Source: an uncultured beta proteobacterium
Lineage (GTDB): Bacteria > Pseudomonadota > Gammaproteobacteria > Burkholderiales > Burkholderiaceae_C
Length of the DNA stretch: 35,556 bases
Assembly: GCA_903945325.1 (NCBI GenBank)
Contig: CAJAVE010000393.1
Location: 1 to 35,556 of the forward strand
Direction: 5' to 3'
The notes under the pieces are model-generated. The model saw only the letters and a program-made list of their open reading frames with translations, made no database searches and had not been told where the DNA came from. Shown in pieces: positions 8,039-17,180 of this stretch (positions are counted from its first letter, which is position 1; each line of letters begins with the position of its first letter). A program made the position numbers and the translations under genes.

Positions 8039-8860
8039 ATGCACATAGAAACCATTCCCCATCCAGCGACTGACCAACCGCAAACCTCAGATGAGGCACA
8101 GGCTTATCTGGATGCGCAGCACGAACGCCTGCATACCGAATTGATGGCGCGACTGCGGGCCAGTGTTAATGCCCATAGGTTCTACACCACATTACGCCGG
8201 GATGATGCGCCCCCGGTTGACCCGCAGGCGTCGATGCAGACAAGAATTTTCCGTAAGAGCCCGCACTATTCAGTCGAGCTTTGGACACTGATGGCCGGGC
8301 AACGCATGCCATGGCCAGCGGGCACATTAGCCATGGAAGTGTTGGTCGTGAAGGGAGAGCTGCGCCATTGCACCGCCCCGGAATTGCCAAGCTTGGGAGA
8401 ACATGGATATCTGGTGTGTGATCAGGCGTTGAGCGGGCAAGCTTGGGTGACAGCCGCCCCGACTACCGTCTATGTACGCCGCCGGTTGGCATCACTGCAG
8501 GACCTCGCCCCTTTAGAAGCCCATTGGTGGCAAATGGCCGCTGCCCGACGCGCCGCCGCAAAGCCAAAGCGCTGGGCACCCTCGACGCCCGGCGTCAATG
8601 TCATGACTTTGTGTGGCGATTCGCAGGTTGTTTCTATGCTGGTGCGTTTTGAGGCTGGAGCCTCGGTAGTCGACCACCACCATGCGATTGACGAAGATTG
8701 CTTGGTGCTGGAGGGCGACATGTATCTGGGGGATATCCTGCTACGCGCAGGTGATTTTCAACTGGCACCCGCTGGCAGCTCACATATCGGCGAAATGAGC
8801 GACTCGGGTGTTACGTTTTACTTTCACGGTGCACTCGATCCCGTTTTGCTGGGTAACTAA
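8039..8860 (+). CDS. ChrR-like cupin anti-sigma factor, copy 2
   Basis: Product of 273 aa. The ATG at 8039 follows the sigma stop by 10 bp, with AAGG upstream (CAATAAGGTCTCTGAA). The carboxy-terminal cupin carries D212-H213-H214-H215, then AIDEDCLVLEGDMYLGDILL and APAGSSHIGEMSD, giving the His, Glu and His ligands for a metal. The weaker amino-terminal cupin spans about residues 75-150 (WTLMAGQRMPWPAGTLAMEV). No HxxxCxxC zinc anti-sigma motif is visible in the first 70 residues, so if it binds the sigma factor it does so with a divergent domain. It is paralogous to the divergent cupin protein at 6201-7052. Expected role: hold the ECF sigma inactive in the cytoplasm until an oxidant modifies the cupin metal site (family knowledge, not shown here). 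Confidence 0.85.
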   Translation: MHIETIPHPATDQPQTSDEAQAYLDAQHERLHTELMARLRASVNAHRFYTTLRRDDAPPVDPQASMQTRIFRKSPHYSVELWTLMAGQRMPWPAGTLAMEVLVVKGELRHCTAPELPSLGEHGYLVCDQALSGQAWVTAAPTTVYVRRRLASLQDLAPLEAHWWQMAAARRAAAKPKRWAPSTPGVNVMTLCGDSQVVSMLVRFEAGASVVDHHHAIDEDCLVLEGDMYLGDILLRAGDFQLAPAGSSHIGEMSDSGVTFYFHGALDPVLLGN

Positions 8861-8950
8861 GTTTTGTTTGCGCTTGCTGCATCCGGTTTGTTGCACAGAC
8901 CGTAGAACAGGAAAGCCTCATGCCTTGGGGCAACCGCGAGAAAGCCCCCC

Positions 8951-10039
8951 ATGCCAAACGATCTCTCGTCAGCATTGCAGGAAACGCAGCGACTATCGGA
9001 CCTCTATGCCTACGGCATTCTGGACACCGGGCGCGATGAAGCGTTCGACCTGTTGACCGCCGCAGCCTCGGAAATCTGCAACGCTCCGTACGCCTATGTC
9101 TCGCTGGTAGATCACGAGCGTGTCTGGATCAAGTCTTACCATGGCCTGCCGCTGGAATCTGCCGCGCGATGTGACTCCTACTGCTCCCTTGCCGTTTTGC
9201 AAGGCGGCATGGTCATACCGGATTTATTGGAGCATCCGCAAACGGCACATATGACGCATACGGCTGACGCACCATTTTTCCGCATGTATGCTGGCGCGGT
9301 ACTGAAAAGCTCCCGGGGAAGCCATCTTGGCACACTGTGCGTGCTGGACACCGAACCCCATACATTGAACCAGCGCCAACAATACCTGCTGGAGGGGCTA
9401 GCAAAACAAGTCATGGCCCTAATCGAGCTGCGCCTTCACAAACGCAAGCTCGAGCAAGCGATGCAGGAACTGCAGTTGCAGGCCCAGACCGACCCTCTCA
9501 CCGGGCTGTCCAACAGGCGGCATTTCCAAAAAAGGATGCATGAAGCCTTTGCCCGGCTCAGTCGCGGCGGATCGCACTTTTCCGCTGTACTCCTAGATTT
9601 GGATCACTTCAAGAAAATTAATGATACCTATGGTCACGAGTCTGGTGACAGTGTGCTGGTTTCAGTGGCGCGGATTCTGCGGGAGAATACACGAGCGGTG
9701 GATACCGTCGCTCGCGTCGGAGGGGAGGAGTTTTGCGTTTTACTGGACCACGCAGATACGCAGCACGCTGTGGCCTGGGCCACTGCCACTCTCCAAAAAA
9801 TTGCCGCAATCACCTTCGTGACGGACGCGGCGCTCATCAAGGTGACTGCGAGTTTGGGTATTGCCAGTACATCGCAAGTGAGACACCACACGCGGGAACG
9901 GGTACTTGCAGATGAACTGCTTCAACAGGCCGATCGCGCAATGTACCGGGCCAAGCAAGAGGGTCGCAATCGTGTTCATGTGTGGGAACCGGTGGAAGAG
10001 TCACTGTCTCAGCATAGGCTTGAAAAGTGTGGCGTATGA
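8951..10039 (+). CDS. GAF-GGDEF diguanylate cyclase
   Basis: Soluble 362-aa protein making cyclic di-GMP from GTP. The GAF sensor domain spans about residues 22-160 (APYAYVSLVDHERVWIKSYH, CDSYCSLAVLQGGMVIPDL, GTLCVLDTEPHTLNQRQ), a common arrangement in redox- or ligand-sensing cyclases. A linking helix with coiled-coil character (about 160-178) leads to the GGDEF domain at about 180-345 (TDPLTGLSNRRHF, VLLDLDHFKKINDTYGHESG). The active site is GGEEF at residues 257-261. An RxxD inhibitory site (RAVD) stands five residues before it, so product feedback is expected. It begins 90 bp after the cupin gene and overlaps the thioredoxin-like gene by 4 bp, so it is probably in the sigma operon. No transmembrane segment. 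Confidence 0.93.
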   Translation: MPNDLSSALQETQRLSDLYAYGILDTGRDEAFDLLTAAASEICNAPYAYVSLVDHERVWIKSYHGLPLESAARCDSYCSLAVLQGGMVIPDLLEHPQTAHMTHTADAPFFRMYAGAVLKSSRGSHLGTLCVLDTEPHTLNQRQQYLLEGLAKQVMALIELRLHKRKLEQAMQELQLQAQTDPLTGLSNRRHFQKRMHEAFARLSRGGSHFSAVLLDLDHFKKINDTYGHESGDSVLVSVARILRENTRAVDTVARVGGEEFCVLLDHADTQHAVAWATATLQKIAAITFVTDAALIKVTASLGIASTSQVRHHTRERVLADELLQQADRAMYRAKQEGRNRVHVWEPVEESLSQHRLEKCGV

Positions 10040-10563
10040 CTTTCTCACGTAACCGGTGTTCTTTCATCCGCATGGGCCTGTGGTTGTGCGCACTATTGTC
10101 CGGGGTAGCGTCTGCCCACGCGCAGCCCCAACTCGCCCCGCTTGCACTGAAGGGTGACGCGTTTTTGCTATCTGCCAATATGGCAGATGGGGCGCGTTTT
10201 GATATGACCCAATTGCGCGGGAAGGTTGCAGTGGTGTTCTATTGGACAACCGGTTGTGCCGTGTGTCGCGACAGCCTTCCGGAATTGAGGGCAAATACTG
10301 TGGGCTGGCGCAACAAACCCTTTTCACTGGTCGCTGTCAACGTCGATCGTCAGGCCGAGGACTGGCTGGCGTATGAAAGTGTCTTAGGCAAGATGCAAAG
10401 TCCTATGTCAGGATATTTCAGCGTACGCCCGATTGAGATTTCAGCTTCGCTCAAAAGACTGCCGTTAACTTTGGTGGTGGACTCCAAAGGCAAAGTGATT
10501 CAGCGTATCGAAGGCCGCGTCGCGCCGGAAGTATGGGATACGGTGGCTGATCTGATCAACTGA
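10036..10563 (+). CDS. Exported thioredoxin-like (TlpA/AhpC-type) protein
   Basis: The ATG overlaps the stop of the GGDEF gene (ATGA at 10036), which indicates translational coupling. Product 175 aa with an amino-terminal hydrophobic signal (about residues 12-32, LWLCALLSGVASAHA, cleavage near AHA-QP). The thioredoxin fold follows: QLRGKVAVVFYWTTGCAVCR contains the redox pair C-A-V-C, and LTLVVDSKGKVIQRIEGRVA forms the later strands with a cis-Pro position at RLPLT. It probably acts in the periplasm as a disulfide reductase or peroxide-linked thiol protein. Its location in a sigma/anti-sigma locus supports a redox-stress role. The exact substrate cannot be told. Confidence 0.85.
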   Translation: MTFSRNRCSFIRMGLWLCALLSGVASAHAQPQLAPLALKGDAFLLSANMADGARFDMTQLRGKVAVVFYWTTGCAVCRDSLPELRANTVGWRNKPFSLVAVNVDRQAEDWLAYESVLGKMQSPMSGYFSVRPIEISASLKRLPLTLVVDSKGKVIQRIEGRVAPEVWDTVADLIN

Positions 10564-10886
10564 ATCAGGCCACGGGGTAGCGGTAGGCGGAGCCCTACTC
10601 TGGTGCAGAGTGCGATTGACGGAATCTAGGTTTTTAACCAATCCAAATGCAAAGTTGAAGCGACTGAATGAATGACCGCAGCCCACAAGAGACATCCGCG
10701 GCGTGAAATTCTATGACTCCTTGCGCGAAACACCCGACCCACAACCTGCAGGCGCGGCCGACCGCTTTGGGCACACTGCTCGCGCTCATCAATGACTGCA
10801 GCCCGGCAGGTCGATTTGTACTTCTGCTTTATGGCGCGCAAATCCCCTGCTCACGTGAGGCTCAATCCGTAGTGTTGAAATAAGGC
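10564..10886. other. Intergenic region with repeat-like sequence
   Basis: About 320 bp without a supportable gene. Segments such as AATGACCGCAGCCC near 10671 and AATGACTGCAGCCC near 10791 are almost the same, and the stretch between them resembles the degenerate intergenic repeats common in proteobacterial genomes. No terminator with a T run is evident. Confidence 0.4.
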
Positions 10887-10949
10887 ATGACCGTTTTTTC
10901 GGACATAGGCGTTCCAACGGGTTCAACTCCCTTTTTGTTGAGACACAGC

Positions 10950-12221
10950 ATGGAAACAAAAATTTCGCACGAATCAGCTCTGCCGGACGCAGCGCATTCC
11001 GACCCCCTCCTTTTGGGCTGGATGGTTGGCTCGCCACCGCCAAAAGAGAAGCTGGTTCGCTTTTCTGATGGAAGCATGCTCAAGTTTCCGCAAAACCGAT
11101 GGGCCAACAACAACTATCGATCACTGGTTCCCACTAAAGATATATCGCGTGGTTCAGGCTTGGTAGCACCCCTTCCTCGCTCCGATCGACCGGATTTGGA
11201 TGCTGTTTCGTTTGTGCCCATTGGCAGTAGCGAAGACATGACCTGGGCCGAATCCCTTTCAGCAAACTACACCGACGGCATAGTGGTACTGCACAAAGGA
11301 CATATCGTTTACGAACGCTATATGGGTGCGCTCGACGCTGATACGCCGCATATTGCCTTCTCTGTCACCAAATCTTTCATTGGCACGATCGCCGCCTGTC
11401 TGGTTCACGAGGGGCTTCTCGATGACACTGCAAGTGTTGCGCACTATGTTCCAGAACTTGAAAAAAGTGCCTTTGGCGATGCCACGGTTCGACAGGTTAT
11501 GGACATGACAACTGCGTTGCAGTACAGCGAGGTCTACACCGACCCTAATGCTGAAATATGGGCTCATGCCCGCGCCGGTGGATTGCTACCTAGAGGTCCC
11601 GATTACCAAGGGCCGCAGAGTTTCTATGAGTTTCTTCAGAGCGTAAAGAAGCTGGGCAATCATGGCGAAAGCTTCGCTTATAAAACCATTAACTCCGACA
11701 CCCTTGGCTGGATTATCCGGCGCGTCACAGGACAGTCGATGGCGCAACTATTGTCTCAACGGATATGGAGCCGTCTCGGTGCCGAGCACGATGCCTATAT
11801 CACCGTTGATACTGAAGGCACAGAATTTGCCGGCGGCGGCTTGAATACCTGCCTGCGAGATCTCGCTCGTTTTGGTGAATTGATGCGCAATGATGGATGT
11901 GCCATGGGACAGCAAGTGATTCCCAAAGCCGTCATTGAGGACATACGCAAAGGTGCGGATCCTCGCAAGTTTGCGCCGGCCGGCTACCACACCCTACCAG
12001 GCTGGAGCTACCGCAACATGTGGTGGATATCGCATAACAGCCATGGGGCCTATATGGCCCGTGGTATTCATGGGCAGGCAATTTACATTGATCCGATGGC
12101 GCAGATGGTCATTACGCGCTACGCCTCCCACCATATTGCTGGCAACTTGGGCATCGACCCGCATTCGTTACCTGCATATCACGCCATGGCACTTCATTTA
12201 GTGAAAGATCGTGGGTACTAA
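10950..12221 (+). CDS. Serine hydrolase, beta-lactamase fold, NylB-like
   Basis: Member of the class C beta-lactamase/penicillin-recognising family, closest in remembered signature to 6-aminohexanoate-dimer hydrolase (NylB) and its carboxylesterase relatives. The catalytic Ser-x-x-Lys is in AFSVTKSFIG (SVTK). The YSEVYTDPNAEIWAHA and FAYKTINSDTLGWIIRRVTG segments supply the conserved tyrosines. The amino terminus shows the family's GWMVGSPPPKEKLVRFSDGS and FPQNRW motifs. The ATG at 10950 gives 423 aa; an in-frame ATG at 10887 would add 21 residues, and neither has a strong ribosome site. No signal peptide is visible, so it is probably cytoplasmic. Likely substrates are amides or esters; activity on nylon oligomers cannot be assumed. 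Confidence 0.85.
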   Translation: METKISHESALPDAAHSDPLLLGWMVGSPPPKEKLVRFSDGSMLKFPQNRWANNNYRSLVPTKDISRGSGLVAPLPRSDRPDLDAVSFVPIGSSEDMTWAESLSANYTDGIVVLHKGHIVYERYMGALDADTPHIAFSVTKSFIGTIAACLVHEGLLDDTASVAHYVPELEKSAFGDATVRQVMDMTTALQYSEVYTDPNAEIWAHARAGGLLPRGPDYQGPQSFYEFLQSVKKLGNHGESFAYKTINSDTLGWIIRRVTGQSMAQLLSQRIWSRLGAEHDAYITVDTEGTEFAGGGLNTCLRDLARFGELMRNDGCAMGQQVIPKAVIEDIRKGADPRKFAPAGYHTLPGWSYRNMWWISHNSHGAYMARGIHGQAIYIDPMAQMVITRYASHHIAGNLGIDPHSLPAYHAMALHLVKDRGY

Positions 12222-12827
12222 TCGACTACTCATCCTCAGGCGATGATTTAGGCGGACGGTAAGACTACTCTGCCTTGACAGCTGGCAAGTTTGAGCCATC
12301 TGCAGCCACACAGCCGGCAAGAAATTGTTTGTAGATTCCAAGGTCGGCTTTCTGATTTCTGGTGAGAAATCGAATGACTTTGCCTTGCGCGAGCACCCGC
12401 AATGCGCCTTGCGGGTCAACATGACCGGCCGCAACCCTGACGTGAATTGAGATTCCACATTGCAGACATCCGTTGCCACTTAGCGAACAGCCGCAATGTG
12501 GTCATTAACTGCAAGGCCGCTGCACCCACCACTGGCCAACTGCCGGTGCTCCCATGATGAATTGCGCTTCCAGATAGCCGACGTAGAAACAGCTTCCGCA
12601 GTCTATTTGAACGACTCCTTACTGGAAGATCAATTTCGATCCGCTAGACCCAGTGATGGACATGACCGAGCATTCAAGAACGCAAGCTTTAGGGCAGACA
12701 AGATCCAAAGAAGTGCTACTGGATTTGCGTCCCTCCACAAGCCCATTTGCGCAATCCTGGCAAAACTTTCTGCATCGGAGTACACAATCCGATCCGTGGC
12801 TGCCGATTCGCATTCCTCGCAGCTTGC
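12222..12827. other. 606-bp intergenic region, no supported gene
   Basis: Short open frames exist on both strands (for example 12653-12856 plus), but none has a recognisable domain, a ribosome site or codon use like the neighbours. Parts (12440-12600) look like degenerate intergenic repeat sequence. It may be remnant DNA from a lost gene. Confidence 0.4.
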
Positions 12828-13325
12828 TCAAACCCCAGATTTCCCATTCAACGTAGCCCGCAAAAACTCTATGCGCGCGCGGTTCACACCCAGGTCGTCT
12901 TTGCCAAGGCGCGAGGCCGAACGCACCTGAATGACCTTGTTGACGGGATCGAACCAAAACTCAACATCGTCCACGTATCCCATCCACCGGCTGGTGTAGT
13001 GGAGATACAGATAGTCCTGCGTACTCTTCACTACGCTGACACCGACCTGGGCCTGCGCGATGGCCTTGATTTGGGAAATGGTCGCTGGACCGTCTCCGCG
13101 GATATCCAACGGAGCGATCTGGGCAAAGGCCATTTGTAAATGTCCGGGGTAAAGGCGGGCTTGACTGCTCACACTGTTCGGCGTCAGCGCCGGTGGCTTC
13201 AGCCGACCGTCTTTCACTCCCAGATCAGTAGGGTCTTTCCCCGCCAAGAAACCCAGCTGGCCCACGCCCGCGGAAAACAATATCAAAACAACCAGGGTAA
13301 TCAGAATCCATTTGACGGCGAACAT
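12828..13325 (-). CDS. DUF1499 domain protein
   Basis: Product of 165 aa from the ATG at 13325 (minus). The frame is open further upstream, but the ATG opens a clean membrane anchor or signal helix (FAVKWILITLVVLILFSAGV). The DUF1499 core follows: LTPNSVSSQA, then a region with IAPLDIRGD and TISQIKAIA. Next come TQDYLYLHYTSRWMGYVDDV, EFWFDPVNKVIQVRSASRLG and the ending GVNRARIEFLRATL, which is the family signature. It is a membrane-anchored protein of unknown function. It is divergent from selO with 286 bp between, a region holding the promoters of both. No biochemical role is assigned to the family. Confidence 0.85.
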   Translation of the reverse strand: MFAVKWILITLVVLILFSAGVGQLGFLAGKDPTDLGVKDGRLKPPALTPNSVSSQARLYPGHLQMAFAQIAPLDIRGDGPATISQIKAIAQAQVGVSVVKSTQDYLYLHYTSRWMGYVDDVEFWFDPVNKVIQVRSASRLGKDDLGVNRARIEFLRATLNGKSGV

Positions 13326-13611
13326 GTAGGCACTCCAAGGGGTGTTGCATTTGTGGGGTCTGGCCGAAAAGAGCTGCTTGATTGTTGCGATTATCAAGCG
13401 GCAAGGCTGTAGAACTGGCTGGCTGCGGACACGATTAGTCCGTCGGGACTGTGCATCTACCCCTGCTTGATCATGTGCGTGGTTTTGATAGGCGACATAC
13501 CAGTGCACGCAGGTGAGCATCACTTCCAGGGGGTAGTACAGCCGTTTTATTGAAGCCGTGCACTGGGCTTGGCAGACAATTCCAACTTTCGGAAAATCCG
13601 CAATCAGTTGT

Positions 13612-15360
13612 ATGAATAGCACCCCCCCGCTCTCCTTCACCGCCCTGATGCAACAGGCGCGCCCTGCCTTGCTGCGCAATCTCGCCCCTGACCCGGAGCA
13701 GGCCCGCCATGCACCCAATAAGGCCGCACGCCAGGTAAAGTCCGGTCATTACGTTGAGGTGCGCCCCACCCCGCTCCCAGCGCCACGCTACGTTATTCAC
13801 AGCCGAGCCTTCTTTCAGGCATTGGGGTTGGCAGACGAGGTCGCCAGTGACCCGGTTTTTAAGCAGTTCTTCACGGGTGATCTGGACTCAGGCCTGGAAG
13901 CAGCAATCGCCGCCGGGGTGTCTCCCACCGTACGCGCCAGCGGCTGGGCGACCGGCTACGCACTCAGCATTTACGGGCAGGAGATGGTGAACAACTGCCC
14001 TTTCAGAACCGGCAATGGCTACGGCGACGGACGCGCAATATCGGTGCTGGAGGTGCTGCTCGCCGACGGGCAGCATTGGGAGTTCCAGCTCAAAGGCGGC
14101 GGCACCACCCCGTATTGCCGCGGTGGCGACGGCCGTGCTGTGCTGCGCTCCAGCATCCGTGAGTTTTTGGCCTCGGAAGCCATGGCGGCCCTGCGAGTGC
14201 CAAGCGCGCAGGCCCTGTGCCTCTTTGTCTCGGACAGTGAGACGGTCACACGTCCGTGGTATTCACCCGGTGCCAAAACCGAAGAGCCCGACCGCATGGT
14301 GGACGAACCGGCGGCCATCACTACCCGCGTGGCCCCTTCCTTCCTACGGGTCGGTCAAGTCGAATTGTTCGGGCGGCGGGCCAGGCACAACGCGCACCCG
14401 CGTGCGCTGGCCGAGCTAGAGATGATTTTTCTGTATGCACTCGAGCGCGAATATCCGGACTTGGCCGCCACCCTGCACGGCCCTGAATTGACGCTAGCGG
14501 ACAAAGTCGTTGCCATGGCACGTGAGTTTGGTGTGCGGTTGTCACATTTGATGGCCCATTGGATTCGGGTGGGGTACTGCCAAGGCAACTTCAACAGCGA
14601 CAACTGTGCACTGGGGGGGCGGACGCTGGACTACGGCCCCTTTGGTTTCATGGAAGCCTATGACCCCGCGTTTCAAATGTGGATTGGTGGAGGTGAACAT
14701 TTCTCGTTTATGAACCAGCCCATGGCCGCAGTAGTCAATTTCAGGATGTTCTGCACCGCCATGGTCCCCTTGCTGGGACAGGACACTCGCGCCATGGAGG
14801 CATTGGAAGCGGTGGTGGAGGCGCTGCCGGACAGCATGGCGAGCACTCTAAATGCCATGTGGGCACAAAAAATGGGCTTGCTTGAATTTCGTGCCGAACT
14901 ATTTGCCGAGTTGCACACCCTCATGGCACAAACCCCGGTGGACTACACGATCTTCTGGCGGGAACTTTCCAGCCTACCCCAACAGGTGGCGGACTTGCGT
15001 CCCAGCTTCTACGCAAGCCGTGGCGCTTATGGCCAAGACCCGGCGGTGATGGAAGCCCGCTGGGGCACGTGGCTGCAGAAGTGGCACACGGCCTTGGCGC
15101 AAGACGGGCGTGATCCCTTGGAGGTGTCGGTGGGCATGAAGCAGGTCAACCCCAAGTACATCGCAAGGGAGTGGATGCTGGTAGAGGCCTACCGCAGCGC
15201 CACGGACGCCGGGGACTTCACACTGGTGCAACGCCTGCACGCCTTGCTGGCAGACCCCTACAGTGAACAGTCGCCAGAACTTGCCGCGCTGTATTACACC
15301 AAGAAGCTCGATGAGTACTTTGACTTAGGCGGTACCTCGCACTGCAGTTGCTCGTCGTAG
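13612..15360 (+). CDS. selO: SelO protein adenylyltransferase (YdiU/UPF0061)
   Basis: Pseudokinase-fold enzyme that transfers AMP from ATP to Ser/Thr/Tyr of target proteins, linked to redox homeostasis and glutathionylation. Key motifs: GNGYGDGRAISVLEVL, the nucleotide-binding FQLKGGGTTPYCRGGDGRAV with its lysine and arginines, REFLASEAM, and the metal-binding CQGNFNSDN ... GRTLDYGPFGFMEAYDP (catalytic Asn and Asp). The chain ends SHCSCSS, the redox-active C-terminal cysteine tail that in vertebrate SelO holds selenocysteine. The ATG at 13612 is preferred over the open frame from 13558. At 582 aa it is about 100 residues longer than the E. coli protein, mostly before the tail (NPKYIAREWMLVEAY region). 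It is followed at 64 bp by an MFS gene, possibly in the same unit. Confidence 0.95.
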   Translation: MNSTPPLSFTALMQQARPALLRNLAPDPEQARHAPNKAARQVKSGHYVEVRPTPLPAPRYVIHSRAFFQALGLADEVASDPVFKQFFTGDLDSGLEAAIAAGVSPTVRASGWATGYALSIYGQEMVNNCPFRTGNGYGDGRAISVLEVLLADGQHWEFQLKGGGTTPYCRGGDGRAVLRSSIREFLASEAMAALRVPSAQALCLFVSDSETVTRPWYSPGAKTEEPDRMVDEPAAITTRVAPSFLRVGQVELFGRRARHNAHPRALAELEMIFLYALEREYPDLAATLHGPELTLADKVVAMAREFGVRLSHLMAHWIRVGYCQGNFNSDNCALGGRTLDYGPFGFMEAYDPAFQMWIGGGEHFSFMNQPMAAVVNFRMFCTAMVPLLGQDTRAMEALEAVVEALPDSMASTLNAMWAQKMGLLEFRAELFAELHTLMAQTPVDYTIFWRELSSLPQQVADLRPSFYASRGAYGQDPAVMEARWGTWLQKWHTALAQDGRDPLEVSVGMKQVNPKYIAREWMLVEAYRSATDAGDFTLVQRLHALLADPYSEQSPELAALYYTKKLDEYFDLGGTSHCSCSS

Positions 15361-15424
15361 GACAGGGTTTATTGCGAACCGGACCCCTCACCAACACTCC
15401 CTCCAACCCTTACAAGTCAGCCCC

Positions 15425-16627
15425 TTGCTCAATCTCGGCCCCTACAAAACTCTTTTCTCTGACCGCGAACTCAAGCGTATTGTGTTGGCATCCATCCTGC
15501 CGCGCCTGCCTGCGGGCATCAATGGCCTGTCGCTGACCTTGATGGTGCAATCGCTTTACGGCTCGTTTGCCATTGGTGGCACCGTCAGCGCTGCCTATCT
15601 GATGGCCTTGGGCGTGGCCTCGCCTTTGCTGGGGCGATTTGTGGACCAGCGCGGCCCACGCGCGGCCATGCTGCCGTTTGGTATTGCGCACGCCATTGCC
15701 TTGGTGATGTTGGTGATTGCGGCGCTACAGCGGGTGTCGCCGTCGCTACTGATGGTGTTTGCGCTGGCAGCCGGGATGACGTTTCCCCCGGTATCCATGA
15801 CCGTGCGTGCCATGTGGCGCAAGTCGAAATTACCAGACGCCACCAAGCAGCTGGGCTTTGCCCTGGAGGGTGTCATCATGGAAACCATTTTTGTGTGCGG
15901 CCCCTTGATCGTCAGCTTCTTTCTGTTGTTTGAGGCGCCCGCAGTTGCCTTGTTGTTTTCTGCCTGCGCCACCTTGGTGGGCATCGTGCTTTTTTCGCGC
16001 TCGGGTGCGCTTGAGCGCTGGGGTGAGGTCGAGCTGGTTGAGCGTCATTGGCTGGGACCGCTCAAGCTCTTGGGCGTGCGCCGTGCCTTGGTCGTATCCA
16101 TGCTGTTGGGGGCTAGTTTTGGCTTGCAGGAAATTGGCATGATGGCCGTGGCCAAAGTGGCTGGCAGCCAGGCTGCCGTGGGTTGGCTATTCGCGGCCTA
16201 CTCCGTGCCGTCTGCGATTGCCGGTTTGATGTACGGTACTCGCCAGTTTTCCTGGCCACTCAACCGGCAAATGGCGTTGGGGCATGTATGGATCTCCGTG
16301 CTAAGTTTGTTACTGACCCAAGTGTCCTCGCTGTGGGTGTTTGCGCTGGGCTGTGCGGTGTGTGGCATGGCGGTTGGGCCAGCGATTACTGCGAGCCAGA
16401 TGCAGTTGGGCAAATTGACGACGGCCGAGTACACGACCGAAGCGTTCACCTGGAGCATGACCCTGTTTATGGTGGCACTAGGCGCTGCATTTGCCTGCGG
16501 CGGCTGGCTTGTGGATACCTATGGGGTGGGTGCGCCCATGTTCTGCGCAGCTTGCACTGCCAGCCTGGGTGCACTGATGTGCTTGCGGGTGCCCGAAATA
16601 TTTGCGCAACCAGCGGCAGCGATCTAG
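15425..16627 (+). CDS. Major facilitator superfamily transporter
   Basis: Inner-membrane secondary transporter, 400 aa, about 12 hydrophobic helices. The amino-terminal half carries GRFVDQRGPRAAML, equivalent to the MFS loop 2-3 motif. The central cytoplasmic loop is near residues 195-215 (LERWGEVELVERHWLGPLKL). The second half contains WLFAAYSVPSAIAGLMYGTR and CGMAVGPAITASQMQLG. The start used is TTG at 15425; no ATG lies near and the frame has no strong ribosome site, so the true start is uncertain by some codons. The substrate is unknown; sequence style suggests the drug/sugar efflux-like branch. It lies 64 bp behind selO. Confidence 0.87.
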   Translation: MLNLGPYKTLFSDRELKRIVLASILPRLPAGINGLSLTLMVQSLYGSFAIGGTVSAAYLMALGVASPLLGRFVDQRGPRAAMLPFGIAHAIALVMLVIAALQRVSPSLLMVFALAAGMTFPPVSMTVRAMWRKSKLPDATKQLGFALEGVIMETIFVCGPLIVSFFLLFEAPAVALLFSACATLVGIVLFSRSGALERWGEVELVERHWLGPLKLLGVRRALVVSMLLGASFGLQEIGMMAVAKVAGSQAAVGWLFAAYSVPSAIAGLMYGTRQFSWPLNRQMALGHVWISVLSLLLTQVSSLWVFALGCAVCGMAVGPAITASQMQLGKLTTAEYTTEAFTWSMTLFMVALGAAFACGGWLVDTYGVGAPMFCAACTASLGALMCLRVPEIFAQPAAAI

Positions 16628-17180
16628 CGCATCGCTACCGCATTTTGGGATTTTGTACACGAATTCTATCGATGGCCCACTATGGGCTACTTGTGGTCAA
16701 GCAATGGGCGACAGCTTTAGGCCCACCGATTGATTTAGGCGATCGCCCGCCATGGAATTATTCAGCGACATTTGGATGTCTGCTTACCTTGCGTCCGAGA
16801 ACCCGCAATGGGCACGGAAGCAAAATTCAAAAAGGACTCATGAAGGGGAACTCAACGGACCACCAGGAAGCTGTCATTCGCCAGCACCCCTATCGACTGC
16901 ATTCCGGTCGGCCGCGTGATATTCATGGAAGCGCGTTTTTGACTATGGTTGCGCGAAACACCGACCCTCGTCCTCCCACGATCAGGTTGAACACCTCCCG
17001 CAACAGCAGCAGCTCGCTCATCGCGCTGCCGCGCAACAAACTGATGGGCTTGAACTCGCCGCCGTAGGGTTTCAGACAAAGTGACTGAATACAAGCAACA
17101 AATGATCCTGGCAGAGCAGGTTCTGCGTAACAAACGCATGGCGTGAATATTGCGGGCCAATCGTTAAAACGCATCACGCC
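16628..17180. other. About 550 bp without a supported gene
   Basis: A minus-strand open stretch near 16930-17090 (PYGGEFKPISLLRGSAMSEL followed by LLLREVFNLIVGGRG) looks protein-like, but it has no start, runs into the antisense of the next gene and matches no family I can name. It may be part of a decayed gene. The rest shows nothing. Confidence 0.35.
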
